Counted from the stretch's first letter, positions 1 to 4,740 are shown. The stretch: DNA of 5,013 bases from Bryobacteraceae bacterium (GCA_025350445.1 JANXXV010000045.1:1-5013); one strand, 5' to 3'. Notes: generated by a model not told the origin, from the letters alone. Program-made: numbers and translations.

Positions 1-1739
1 GAATTCATACTGTCGTCGTTCTTAGAGGAGATCAGTTCCAAAGGATACCGCGCCAGCAACGACTGCGACCCGAGCCGCGATTCCACCGGCGCAGTGTATT
101 CCAGATTGTCTTTACCCAGCTCGGCCTTGCCAGACGGCGTCCCAAATCCGCCTTCCGCAAACGGCAGAAACGGAGTGCCCGGTTCGGAAATCCGCAATCG
201 GACAAATTGATCCCGGTCCAGTTGCTCTAGCGTAATTCCCTTGACGTATGGATGGTCACTCGCCAGCAGCGTGCGGATCATATCGTCATCGGTGTCCCGG
301 AAACAAGGCTCTTCGAATCCCATCCGCTCCGCCAGCAGCCGGAAAATTTCGACGTTCGATTTCGTCTCGCCGGGTGCAGCCAGCGCGGGCCGCGCAAGTT
401 GCAAATAATAATGCCCATACGCCAGATAAAGATCGGTGTGCTCCAGAAACGTAGTTACAGGCAGCAGAATATCCGCATGATCGGCGGTGTCGGTTTGAAA
501 CTGCTCCAGAACAACGGTAAACAGATCCGGCCGCCGCAACCCCGCCAAAACCCGATTCTGCGCCGGAGCAATCGCCGCCGGATTCGAATTATAAACCACC
601 ATCGCCTTCACCGGCGGGCCGTCCAGATCATTCAGCGCCGCCGCCAATGCCGACATATTCACCAAACGCGCCGGGCGTCCAATCGCCGACAAATTCTGCA
701 ACTCAGGCATCTCCAAACCCGCGCGATTCACCTGGAAGCCCTGGGAAGTGGACAACTGAATCCCGCCCCCGGCTTCCCGAAACGACCCGACCAGCACCGG
801 CAGCAACGAGATAGCCTGCACCGCAGCCCCGCCCCGCTCACTACGCTGGACGCCATAATTCAAACGGATCACCGCCGGCCGCGTAGTCGCATACTCGCGG
901 GCCAGCGTGGCAATCTCTTCACGACCAATCCCAGTCAAAGCCTCCACACGTTCCGGCGTATACTTCTTCACCCGCTCCCGCAGCGCCTCAAACCCGGTGG
1001 CGTACTTCGCCACATAATCGGCATCGTGCAGATTCTCGCCGATGATCACATGCATCATCCCCAACGCCAGCGCCAAATCGCTGCCTGGATAAACACCAAA
1101 GTGCTTATCCGCCAGCTTTCCATTCCGCGTCTTCACCGGATCGATGGTGTAGAACTTCGCGCCCTTCCGCCGCGCTTCCACAATGAACGGCCACAGATGG
1201 ACGTTCGTCCCCAGAATATTCGCACCCCACGCGATAATCAGCTTTGAATGAACAAACTGTTCCGGCTCGGTGCCGTAGCGCGACCCCAGCGCCTCATTCG
1301 TCCCCACCATCCCCGCAGCCGAACAAATCGTCCGGTCCAGCCGCGAGGCACCCAGGCGATGAAAGAACCGCCGGTCCATGCCGTTGCCATTCAGGAATCC
1401 CATCGTGCCGGCATAGCTATAAGGAAGAATCGCCTCGGGCCCAAACTCCGCAGCCACGCCCTTCAATCTCTCCGCGATGGTATCCAGCGCCAAGTCCCAT
1501 GAGATCCGCTCAAAGCGCCCCTCGCCTTTCGCGCCCACCCGCCGCTGCGGATAGAGCAACCGGTCCGGCGAATACTCCCGCTCCAGATACTTCGCAACCT
1601 TCCCGCACAGGAACCCGCGTGTAATCGGATGATCCGCGCGTCCGCGCAGCTTCGAACCCACGCCGTTCTCCACCTGCAGCACCAGCCCGCAAGCATCCGG
1701 ACAATCCAGCGCGCAAACACTATGGCGTATCTCTGGCAT
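1..1739 (-). CDS. Molybdopterin-dependent oxidoreductase (COG0243 family), C-terminus cut by window edge
   Basis: A 579-codon open reading frame runs off the left edge without a stop. The N-terminus carries an iron-sulfur motif, C9-x3-C13-x3-C17-x27-C45 followed by G-K, as in molybdopterin oxidoreductases that bind one [4Fe-4S] cluster next to the bis-MGD cofactor. Family signatures follow in order: 'RTICSAAG' (C139), 'WGANILGTNVHLWPF' near residue 169, 'TIDP', 'VVYNSNPAAIAP' near 383, and 'TDTADHADILLPVTTFLEH' near 416. The window ends in the molydopterin-binding C-terminal domain at 'ELISSKNDDSMN'; I estimate 100-120 residues are missing by comparison with the usual size of about 700. The substrate cannot be told from sequence: formate dehydrogenase-like, nitrate reductase-like and other members share these motifs. 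No selenocysteine TGA was seen. No twin-arginine signal is present, so the protein is probably cytoplasmic. The start is ATG at 1739, directly ahead of the cysteine motif. There is no good ribosome site, but a TATAAT lies six bases upstream. Confidence 0.93.
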   Translation of the reverse strand, partial: MPEIRHSVCALDCPDACGLVLQVENGVGSKLRGRADHPITRGFLCGKVAKYLEREYSPDRLLYPQRRVGAKGEGRFERISWDLALDTIAERLKGVAAEFGPEAILPYSYAGTMGFLNGNGMDRRFFHRLGASRLDRTICSAAGMVGTNEALGSRYGTEPEQFVHSKLIIAWGANILGTNVHLWPFIVEARRKGAKFYTIDPVKTRNGKLADKHFGVYPGSDLALALGMMHVIIGENLHDADYVAKYATGFEALRERVKKYTPERVEALTGIGREEIATLAREYATTRPAVIRLNYGVQRSERGGAAVQAISLLPVLVGSFREAGGGIQLSTSQGFQVNRAGLEMPELQNLSAIGRPARLVNMSALAAALNDLDGPPVKAMVVYNSNPAAIAPAQNRVLAGLRRPDLFTVVLEQFQTDTADHADILLPVTTFLEHTDLYLAYGHYYLQLARPALAAPGETKSNVEIFRLLAERMGFEEPCFRDTDDDMIRTLLASDHPYVKGITLEQLDRDQFVRLRISEPGTPFLPFAEGGFGTPSGKAELGKDNLEYTAPVESRLGSQSLLARYPLELISSKNDDSMN

Positions 1740-1743
1740 CTTC

Positions 1744-1779
1744 AAATTATAAAGGAGATGGGATGCCCGAAGTTATTTC
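1744..1779. repeat. 36-bp repeat, copy 1 (partner at 2802-2837)
   Basis: Matches 2802-2837 in the same orientation at 31 of 36 bases without gaps. The shared core on the plus strand is AAATTAT, AAGGAGATG, GCCCG and AGTTATTTC. On the minus strand it begins at the AAA-TAA end of a decayed reading frame and runs toward the oxidoreductase start. The codons before the stop also resemble each other in the two places (RLLELIAK here, RPLDLVVK at the other copy), with most differences at third codon positions. Homology therefore reaches about 27 bases into coding sequence. Confidence 0.7.
1746..1751 (-). promoter_or_regulatory. Candidate -10 box (TATAAT) of the oxidoreductase gene
   Basis: Read on the minus strand, a perfect TATAAT is separated from the ATG at 1739 by six bases (TTGAAG). 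That puts the expected transcription start at or next to the A of the start codon. No convincing -35 hexamer stands 16-18 bases upstream, so the call rests on the -10 and on the absence of a Shine-Dalgarno sequence. The box lies inside a 36-bp repeat. Confidence 0.4.
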
Positions 1780-1917
1780 GCGATCAGTTCCAATAGGCGG
1801 TCTGCTTGCCGTCCGCAGCGCTCACTTGTGGGGAACGGCGTACACTCGTAGTCATAACGGCTGGTGCGCCGGATGCAGTCGTTACCCGGGCGAGCCGCTT
1901 GAATTTGAAAGGCTACT
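1774..1917 (-). pseudogene. Decayed coding remnant ending in ...ADRLLELIAK
   Basis: After an in-frame TGA there are about 47 open codons ending at TAA (1774-1776). No start codon of the right size for a gene was found. The last residues, GRQADRLLELIAK, read like a real C-terminus and resemble the end of the NTF2-like protein encoded at 2831-3301 (ERPLDLVVK). Upstream residues (including YDYECTPFPTSERC) do not resemble that protein. Other frames here are also partly open, for example about 30 codons ending in DPKGHRWNE followed by TAG. I do not recognise the family. It could be a gene relic, part of a dispersed repeat, or chance open frame beyond the last ten codons. Confidence 0.35.
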
Positions 1918-1936
1918 CATTCCATCGGTGGCCTTT
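1908..1936. other. Weak hairpin (AAAGGC ... GCCTTT)
   Basis: A six-base perfect stem, AAAGGC at 1908-1913 and GCCTTT at 1931-1936, encloses a 17-base loop. On the plus strand it is followed by only one more T, and on the minus strand by TTTCAAATT. The position would suit a terminator for transcripts leaving hicB, but the long loop and short T run make this doubtful. Confidence 0.2.
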
Positions 1937-2133
1937 TGGGTCTATAGCGGTCACCCCCGCGGCGCCACTGAGTAAAGTTCCAGCCGTTGGTATCGGGCCG
2001 AACACTCTAAAACGATCCTCTCTCGCACGAAATTTCCATAACGATCTGCCCGTAACGCCGCCCGGCCGTCCCAATTCCCGACCACAACACCAACCGTTAA
2101 TCGAGCTTCCAAAAGAAATGGCCCGGGAATTCG

Positions 2134-2571
2134 TTACGCAGCATCTTCAAAGCTCACAACGATCCGCTTTCCAAGCGCGTTCAATGCAGCTTGGATTCTT
2201 TCCGGCTTCGTGTTGTGCTTGGGATCGAGCATCCGTCGAACGACCGTCTCGCTCACGCCCAGGCGTTCCGCCAATTCCGTATTGCGCAACCCCTGATCGC
2301 GCTTGGCAATATAGAGCGCAAGTTTCGGAGCCAGATACAGCGGTACGCCGATCGGGTACTGCCGCCGCTTAAGAGGCGACGGAACGGGGATAGAATCTCC
2401 CCTTCGAATGCGCCCGGCGAGCGCTTCCGCAAGGCAATCCATGGCTTGAGCGAGCGAATCTTCCAAATCGTCGCCGCCAGTGAAGGCTTCGGGAAGGTCG
2501 GTAAATCGAACGTAGAATCCTTGACCGTTCTCTTCACGGACAATACTGGCGGGATAGGTGGCAATGAACAT
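2134..2571 (-). CDS. hicB: HicB-family antitoxin with C-terminal helix-turn-helix
   Basis: A 145-residue protein in the usual size range for two-domain HicB antitoxins. Residues 1 to about 60 are the HicB-like fold that binds HicA: 'YPASIVREENGQGFYVRF' and 'DLPEAFTGGDDLEDSLAQA', then a helix with 'CLAEALAGRIRRGDSIPVPSP'. The C-terminal half carries a helix-turn-helix, 'LRNTELAERLGVSETVVRRM' at roughly residues 95-115, expected to bind the operator of its own operon. The start ATG at 2571 abuts the hicA stop codon (TAG 2572-2574) with no gap. A strong AAGGAGG (2580-2586) lies eight bases upstream, inside the hicA 3' end. HicB therefore has its own ribosome site and can be made even if HicA is not. 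The gene is complete and shows no frameshift. HicB neutralises the HicA mRNA interferase in related systems; here its partner appears start-less. Confidence 0.88.
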   Translation of the reverse strand: MFIATYPASIVREENGQGFYVRFTDLPEAFTGGDDLEDSLAQAMDCLAEALAGRIRRGDSIPVPSPLKRRQYPIGVPLYLAPKLALYIAKRDQGLRNTELAERLGVSETVVRRMLDPKHNTKPERIQAALNALGKRIVVSFEDAA

Positions 2572-2772
2572 CTAAAGATCCTCCTTACGGATACCAAGCT
2601 GCTTGCACATACCGAGCAAAAGACCCGGCCCAAGCTCCTTCTTCAGATCTTTGACGACGGTGAACCGATCGCCAAGATAGAGCGTGCCGTGACTGCCTGC
2701 ACCTCGCTCCGGCGCCCATTGATATGTGAGCCCTTTCCGGTGTGCAGCCGACGGCCACTCGATCAGTTTTCG
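2572..2772 (-). pseudogene. hicA: HicA-type mRNA interferase domain without a start codon
   Basis: The 66 codons before the TAG at 2572-2574 encode a HicA-like (double-stranded RNA-binding fold) toxin. Visible are 'GLTYQWAPERGAGSHGTLYL' with the G-S-H motif whose histidine is catalytic in HicA, 'FTVVKDLKKELGPGLL', and 'KQLGIRKEDL' at the end. The frame is open back to a TGA at 2836-2838, giving 87 codons at most. Within these there is no ATG, GTG or TTG; the best alternatives are CTG at 2766-2764 or an ATT further upstream. The first codons, encoding RKLIEWP, lie in a segment shared with the 3' end of the PIN toxin gene at 4169-4219. The original hicA 5' end has thus probably been lost by recombination. 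Probably an inactive toxin; expression from a non-standard start cannot be excluded. Confidence 0.72.
2580..2586 (-). promoter_or_regulatory. Shine-Dalgarno site of hicB
   Basis: AAGGAGG on the minus strand lies eight bases before the hicB ATG and is embedded in the last codons of hicA. It fixes the hicB start at 2571. Confidence 0.8.
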
Positions 2773-2801
2773 TGCTGTGTTTGATCGGCGCTGATCCTCA
2801 G
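2753..2801. repeat. 49-bp element, copy B: relic of a PIN-toxin gene 3' end
   Basis: Aligns with 4169-4219 over about 50 columns with about 42 identities. The match includes 19 exact bases (2753-2771, GGCCACTCGATCAGTTTTC) and a second exact block, TGATCGGCG. A net two-base deletion relative to copy A shifts the frame: on the minus strand the PIN-like frame reads SAPIKHST before the indel, and KLIEWP appears only in another frame after it. Copy A codes SSPIRPQPGKLIEWP. Copy B keeps the inverted repeat CGATCA (2760-2765) / TGATCG (2782-2787). Confidence 0.72.
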
Positions 2802-2837
2802 AAATTATTAAGGAGATGCAACGCCCGGAGTTATTTC
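2802..2837. repeat. 36-bp repeat, copy 2 (partner at 1744-1779)
   Basis: The second copy of the element described at 1744-1779. It covers the last two codons (AAA TAA) of the NTF2-like gene and the next 29 bases. In this copy the minus strand reads AATAAT where copy 1 reads TATAAT. It abuts the PIN-relic element at 2753-2801, so the whole junction between the NTF2-like gene and hicA is made of two repeats. Confidence 0.7.
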
Positions 2838-3301
2838 ACCACGAGATCTAATGGCCGCTCCGGAAAGAACTTTTCGTGCCGGATACGCCTCCATCCGCGC
2901 GCCGTTCGCACCCAAGTGTCTCGGGCCAAGGAACCGATCAAACGATTCTCAGCTTGTCCATACACCCAGTAAACAACCAGCACGTTCCAGCTTGTCTCGG
3001 TCATGTACACAATCTGCTGCCGCGGGATCGGGCGTTTTTCCGGCGGGATCGCCAGCAGGCCTCCCAACAAAGCGATAGCTTCCGGACGCGTCATTGTCTC
3101 ACCGGCGGGAAGGGTCCCCACCCATTCGGGCGCGTCCATCGCCTCCACCATCGTCTCGATTTCGGTTTTCGTTTTCGCTTGCCGCATCGCGGAAAACGTG
3201 GCGGCATAGCTATTCAGGATAGTCTGCTTGAAGTCTTCTTCCCCTGAGACGCAGGCGCATGCAATCAGGAGCATTCCGGTAACCCGTATAACGCAGTTCA
3301 T
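2831..3301 (-). CDS. Exported NTF2-like / DUF4440-type protein, possible lipoprotein
   Basis: A 156-residue protein. Residues 1 to about 17 form a hydrophobic export signal, MNCVIRVTGMLLIACAC. It contains an L-I-A-C sequence (C15) that fits the lipobox, so a lipoprotein is likely, though the n-region has only one arginine. The remainder resembles the NTF2/SnoaL fold (DUF4440-like): a helix with 'LNSYAATFSAMRQAKT', a central 'PEWVG...GETMTRPEAIALL', and a C-terminal sheet with 'SWNVLVVYWVYG' and 'RDTWVRTARGWRRIRHEKF'. No catalytic assignment is possible. The ATG at 3301 was chosen over an upstream ATG at 3400 for three reasons: GGAGG at 3306-3310 is four bases before it, it overlaps the previous stop as ATGA, and the signal peptide begins there. 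It is the last gene of the padR operon, so it is probably co-translated with the membrane protein ahead of it. The 3' end lies in repeat copy 2. Confidence 0.75.
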   Translation of the reverse strand: MNCVIRVTGMLLIACACVSGEEDFKQTILNSYAATFSAMRQAKTKTEIETMVEAMDAPEWVGTLPAGETMTRPEAIALLGGLLAIPPEKRPIPRQQIVYMTETSWNVLVVYWVYGQAENRLIGSLARDTWVRTARGWRRIRHEKFFPERPLDLVVK

Positions 3302-3711
3302 TGATCCTCCAAATTCAACCGGCTCCGATGAACAATCGCGCGTAGAAAATTCGCCAACGCGGCCAACAGCAATCCGCAAAGTCCAATGAATAGGAGCCAT
3401 CGGCCGGTACTCGCGGCGGCCTTGGGTCCAATTGGCAACAAGGCAGAGTACAAAACCGCCTGCAATGCTATTGCAAGCGCCACAGCCGTCAAGCGCTGAG
3501 CATTCGTCTCAAATTGCTGTTGAGAGGCCAATTCGAAAAGCAAGCCCTTAACAGCCCCGAGTATTTCCTTGGCCAGAAAACAGCCGTGCGCGGGCATTCC
3601 CCGCAATCTCTGGTCGGCGTCCCCTGCTGCAAAGGTTTGCAGCATCTCCTTCTCAAAGCGCTCTCGAAATCTTCGAGGGTACAACCAGAGAACGAATCGC
3701 ATTATCGCCAT
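3298..3711 (-). CDS. Small two-helix membrane protein, start resembles acidobacterial permeases
   Basis: A 137-residue protein. The N-terminal 'MRFVLWLYPRRFRERFEKEM' resembles the cytoplasmic lead segment (LYPRRFRxxF/YxxEM) found at the start of PadR-linked MacB/FtsX-type permeases in Acidobacteria. Two hydrophobic stretches follow: about residues 74-97 (LTAVALAIALQAVLYSALLPIG) and about 104-126 (WLLFIGLCGLLLAALANFL). A basic tail, RAIVHRSRLNLEDQ, ends the protein. It is far too short to be a permease, which has over 400 residues, so it is a stand-alone lead-plus-anchor protein or a reduced derivative. The start at 3711 has GGGAGG at 3717-3722 with five-base spacing, and its ATG directly follows the padR stop. 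Its stop overlaps the next gene as ATGA. Its function is unknown; a partner for the exported protein encoded downstream is possible but unproven. Confidence 0.68.
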   Translation of the reverse strand: MAIMRFVLWLYPRRFRERFEKEMLQTFAAGDADQRLRGMPAHGCFLAKEILGAVKGLLFELASQQQFETNAQRLTAVALAIALQAVLYSALLPIGPKAAASTGRWLLFIGLCGLLLAALANFLRAIVHRSRLNLEDQ

Positions 3712-4059
3712 CTAAGCCTCCCGAAGAAGCACCGCCGCCGTTGCCGTCATCGACTTCAAGCGCTGAATTTCGGCATCCAGTTGCTTCCGGCCCGCTGCCG
3801 TGATGGCATAAGCCTGTTTGTCTCGCGAAGAATCCTCCTGGGCAAAGGGCTTTATCGACCCGTCTTCTAATAACCTCTTGATGGCGCCATAAAGAGTTCC
3901 CGTGGTTATCCGTACGCGCCCTTTGCTGAGAATCTCAATATCTTTCATAAGCCCATAGCCGTGAAGAGGCTTGCCCGCTAAACTCAAAAGAATAAAAAAC
4001 ACGGGTTCGGTGAGGGACTTGCCGTGGTAGGCAATCGGTTCTCCAGCGACATGTCGCAT
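3712..4059 (-). CDS. PadR-family transcriptional repressor
   Basis: A 115-residue protein with the full PadR winged-helix domain. 'SLTEPVFFILLSLAGKPLHGYGLMKDI' is the first helix pair. 'VRITTGTLYGAIKRLLEDGSIK' is the recognition helix region, with the typical T-G-T-L-Y. 'DKQAYAITAAGRKQLDAEIQRLK' is the wing and C-terminal dimerisation helix. Family members repress their own operon by binding an ATGT...ACAT inverted repeat, and such a site covers this start (4049-4069). The ATG at 4059 gives 13 residues before the usual family start; no in-frame ATG, GTG or TTG lies between. The gene is the first of a three-gene operon, with its stop (TAG 3712-3714) touching the next ATG. The ligand is unknown. 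Confidence 0.9.
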   Translation of the reverse strand: MRHVAGEPIAYHGKSLTEPVFFILLSLAGKPLHGYGLMKDIEILSKGRVRITTGTLYGAIKRLLEDGSIKPFAQEDSSRDKQAYAITAAGRKQLDAEIQRLKSMTATAAVLLREA

Positions 4060-4069
4060 AACGACATGT
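4049..4069. promoter_or_regulatory. PadR operator: perfect 8+8 bp inverted repeat
   Basis: ACATGTCG (4049-4056), five bases (CATAA), then CGACATGT (4062-4069) form a perfect dyad with the ATGT/ACAT half-sites typical of PadR operators. The spacer contains the padR start codon (4057-4059) and the right half overlaps the -10 box at 4066-4071. A bound repressor would block both polymerase binding and initiation, which suggests autorepression of the operon. Confidence 0.8.
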
Positions 4070-4094
4070 TATCTCTCACGCAAAAATATGTCAA
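4066..4094 (-). promoter_or_regulatory. Sigma-70-type promoter of the padR operon
   Basis: On the minus strand the -35 is a perfect TTGACA (4089-4094). A 17-base spacer follows, then the -10 TAACAT (4066-4071), which matches TATAAT at four of six. The expected transcription start is about six or seven bases further, at or beside the A of the ATG at 4059, so the mRNA may be leaderless. A purine stretch GAGAGA lies in the spacer, upstream of the expected start, and so would not be in the mRNA. Confidence 0.7.
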
Positions 4095-4110
4095 TCCAAA
4101 CTGCTGCCTC

Positions 4111-4500
4111 CTAATCGCGGCCCGTTTTCGGATATTCCCGCCGCTCGGAAATCGGCCACTTGGAAGCTGGCCACTCGATCAGTTTTCCGGGCTGCGGTCT
4201 GATCGGCGATGAGTCCCAGAGGTCGGTAAATCGCTCGCTGTACTCCGGCCAACGCTGTTGCGGCAAATTGATCAGGACGACCGCGAAGGTCAAATGTGAC
4301 CGAAGGGCACGTGATGCCGATTCACCGAACAGTCGGTCACGGGTAAGCAGACAATCAAATCCGCTCGCTACAGCGACTGACACAAGTTGACCGTTCGACA
4401 GAGCCTTCCATCCCCTGTTCGCGGCTGTATCGCAACTAACGCCGCGCCCGGTCAGCAGCACACTCAGGTGCACGTCCATGTTGGCATCAAGCAGCCACAT
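4111..4500 (-). CDS. DUF5615 PIN-like toxin (VapC-like)
   Basis: A 129-residue protein of the PIN-like DUF5615 family. Visible motifs are 'WLLDANMDVHL' with the N-terminal aspartate D5 (and D9), 'GWKALSNGQLVSVAVASGFD', 'LLTRDRLFGESA' with D55, and 'LTFAVVLINLPQQRWPEY'. It then has the family's closing stretch, 'SSPIRPQPGKLIEWP'. Metal-dependent RNase activity is expected by analogy with PIN toxins. The central acidic position often seen in the family appears as S-N-G-Q here, so activity is uncertain. After KLIEWP, where I expect relatives to stop, 17 residues follow; they begin with a near duplication (WPASK-WPISE). The ATG at 4500 overlaps the end of the DUF433 gene by 14 bp, so translation is probably coupled; no strong ribosome site of its own was seen. 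The 3' part includes repeat copy A. Confidence 0.83.
   Translation of the reverse strand: MWLLDANMDVHLSVLLTGRGVSCDTAANRGWKALSNGQLVSVAVASGFDCLLTRDRLFGESASRALRSHLTFAVVLINLPQQRWPEYSERFTDLWDSSPIRPQPGKLIEWPASKWPISERREYPKTGRD
4169..4219. repeat. 51-bp element, copy A, inside the PIN toxin 3' end
   Basis: Partner of 2753-2801. Here it codes, in frame, for the last conserved stretch of the PIN-like toxin (SSPIRPQPGKLIEWP). It carries a seven-base inverted repeat, CGATCAG (4176-4182) and CTGATCG (4199-4205), with a 16-base loop. Just left of it, GGCCACT occurs twice, 15 bases apart (4154-4160 and 4169-4175), giving the WPASK-WPISE duplication in the protein. Confidence 0.72.
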
Positions 4501-4735
4501 GGAAAGCTTCTGTCAGTTCCGCCGCAACCTTCAGCACTTCGGATAGAGATTCCGGCCCAATGACGTTGTCGTATGCCGCATTGATGTCGTCGACCGTCAT
4601 GTCGTTCGCCAGACACTCCAGAATCAGCGATACCGATAGACGGGTGCCGCGGATGGTCAACTTCCCGCCGAGGAGATCAGGATCGGCGACGATCCACCGA
4701 TACTCTTTGTACGCCGCAGGCTTCCACTCAGACAT
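4487..4735 (-). CDS. DUF433 antitoxin (VapB-like)
   Basis: An 82-residue DUF433 protein. 'YRWIVADPDLLGGKLTIRGTRLSVSLILECL' is the family hallmark (G-K-x-x-I-x-G-T-R-x-x-V/S), followed by 'MTVDDINAAYDNV' and a C-terminal helical region. DUF433 proteins pair with DUF5615 PIN-like proteins as antitoxin and toxin, and the toxin gene follows here with a 14-bp overlap. The start at 4735 (MSEWKPAAY) was chosen over an ATG at 4777: GGGAG (minus strand, 4741-4745) sits five bases upstream, and the longer start adds residues with no family match. It probably binds the toxin and represses the operon; no operator was recognised. Confidence 0.85.
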   Translation of the reverse strand: MSEWKPAAYKEYRWIVADPDLLGGKLTIRGTRLSVSLILECLANDMTVDDINAAYDNVIGPESLSEVLKVAAELTEAFHVAA

Positions 4736-4740
4736 CGCAA

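Larger units (their letters stand above)
1740..2133. other. Gene-poor stretch between hicB and the oxidoreductase
   Basis: About 394 bases without a convincing gene. It holds repeat copy 1, the decayed remnant ending at 1774, and the weak hairpin at 1908-1936. A plus-strand frame of 70 codons starting at 1763 has a strong AAGGAG (1752-1757) five bases before its ATG. However, its residues look like no protein family, and the ribosome-site-like sequence belongs to the repeat. No tRNA, tmRNA or RNase P signature was found. No T-rich terminator stem was seen after the hicB stop. Confidence 0.6.

Noticed and set aside
1..6. GAATTC at the left edge and another at 2128-2133
   Set aside because: These are restriction-site sequences with no biological signal here; the edge position may only reflect how the fragment was obtained.
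252..1247. A 331-codon plus-strand open frame
   Set aside because: It is antisense to the clearly real oxidoreductase, has a shadow-like composition (very rich in R, Q, H and I) and shows no domain.
1463..1720. Minus-strand short frames over the oxidoreductase N-terminus
   Set aside because: They are shifted frames of the same gene; the cysteine motif is in the frame starting at 1739.
1763..1975. A 70-codon plus-strand frame with a strong AAGGAG five bases before its ATG
   Set aside because: The ribosome-site-like bases are part of the 36-bp repeat and also occur at 2810-2815 without a gene. The product is rich in W, S and R and matches no family.
2497..2515. AGGTCGGTAAATCG shared by hicB and the PIN toxin gene near 4220-4233
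   Set aside because: A 14-base match is not far from chance for this length, and both places code RFTDL; no flanking similarity was found.
2191..2784. A 197-codon plus-strand open frame
   Set aside because: It is antisense to hicB and hicA, whose frames carry clear family motifs.
4024..4212. Plus-strand frame across the padR promoter
   Set aside because: It runs antisense through the promoter, the operator and the PIN 3' end, and has no family match.
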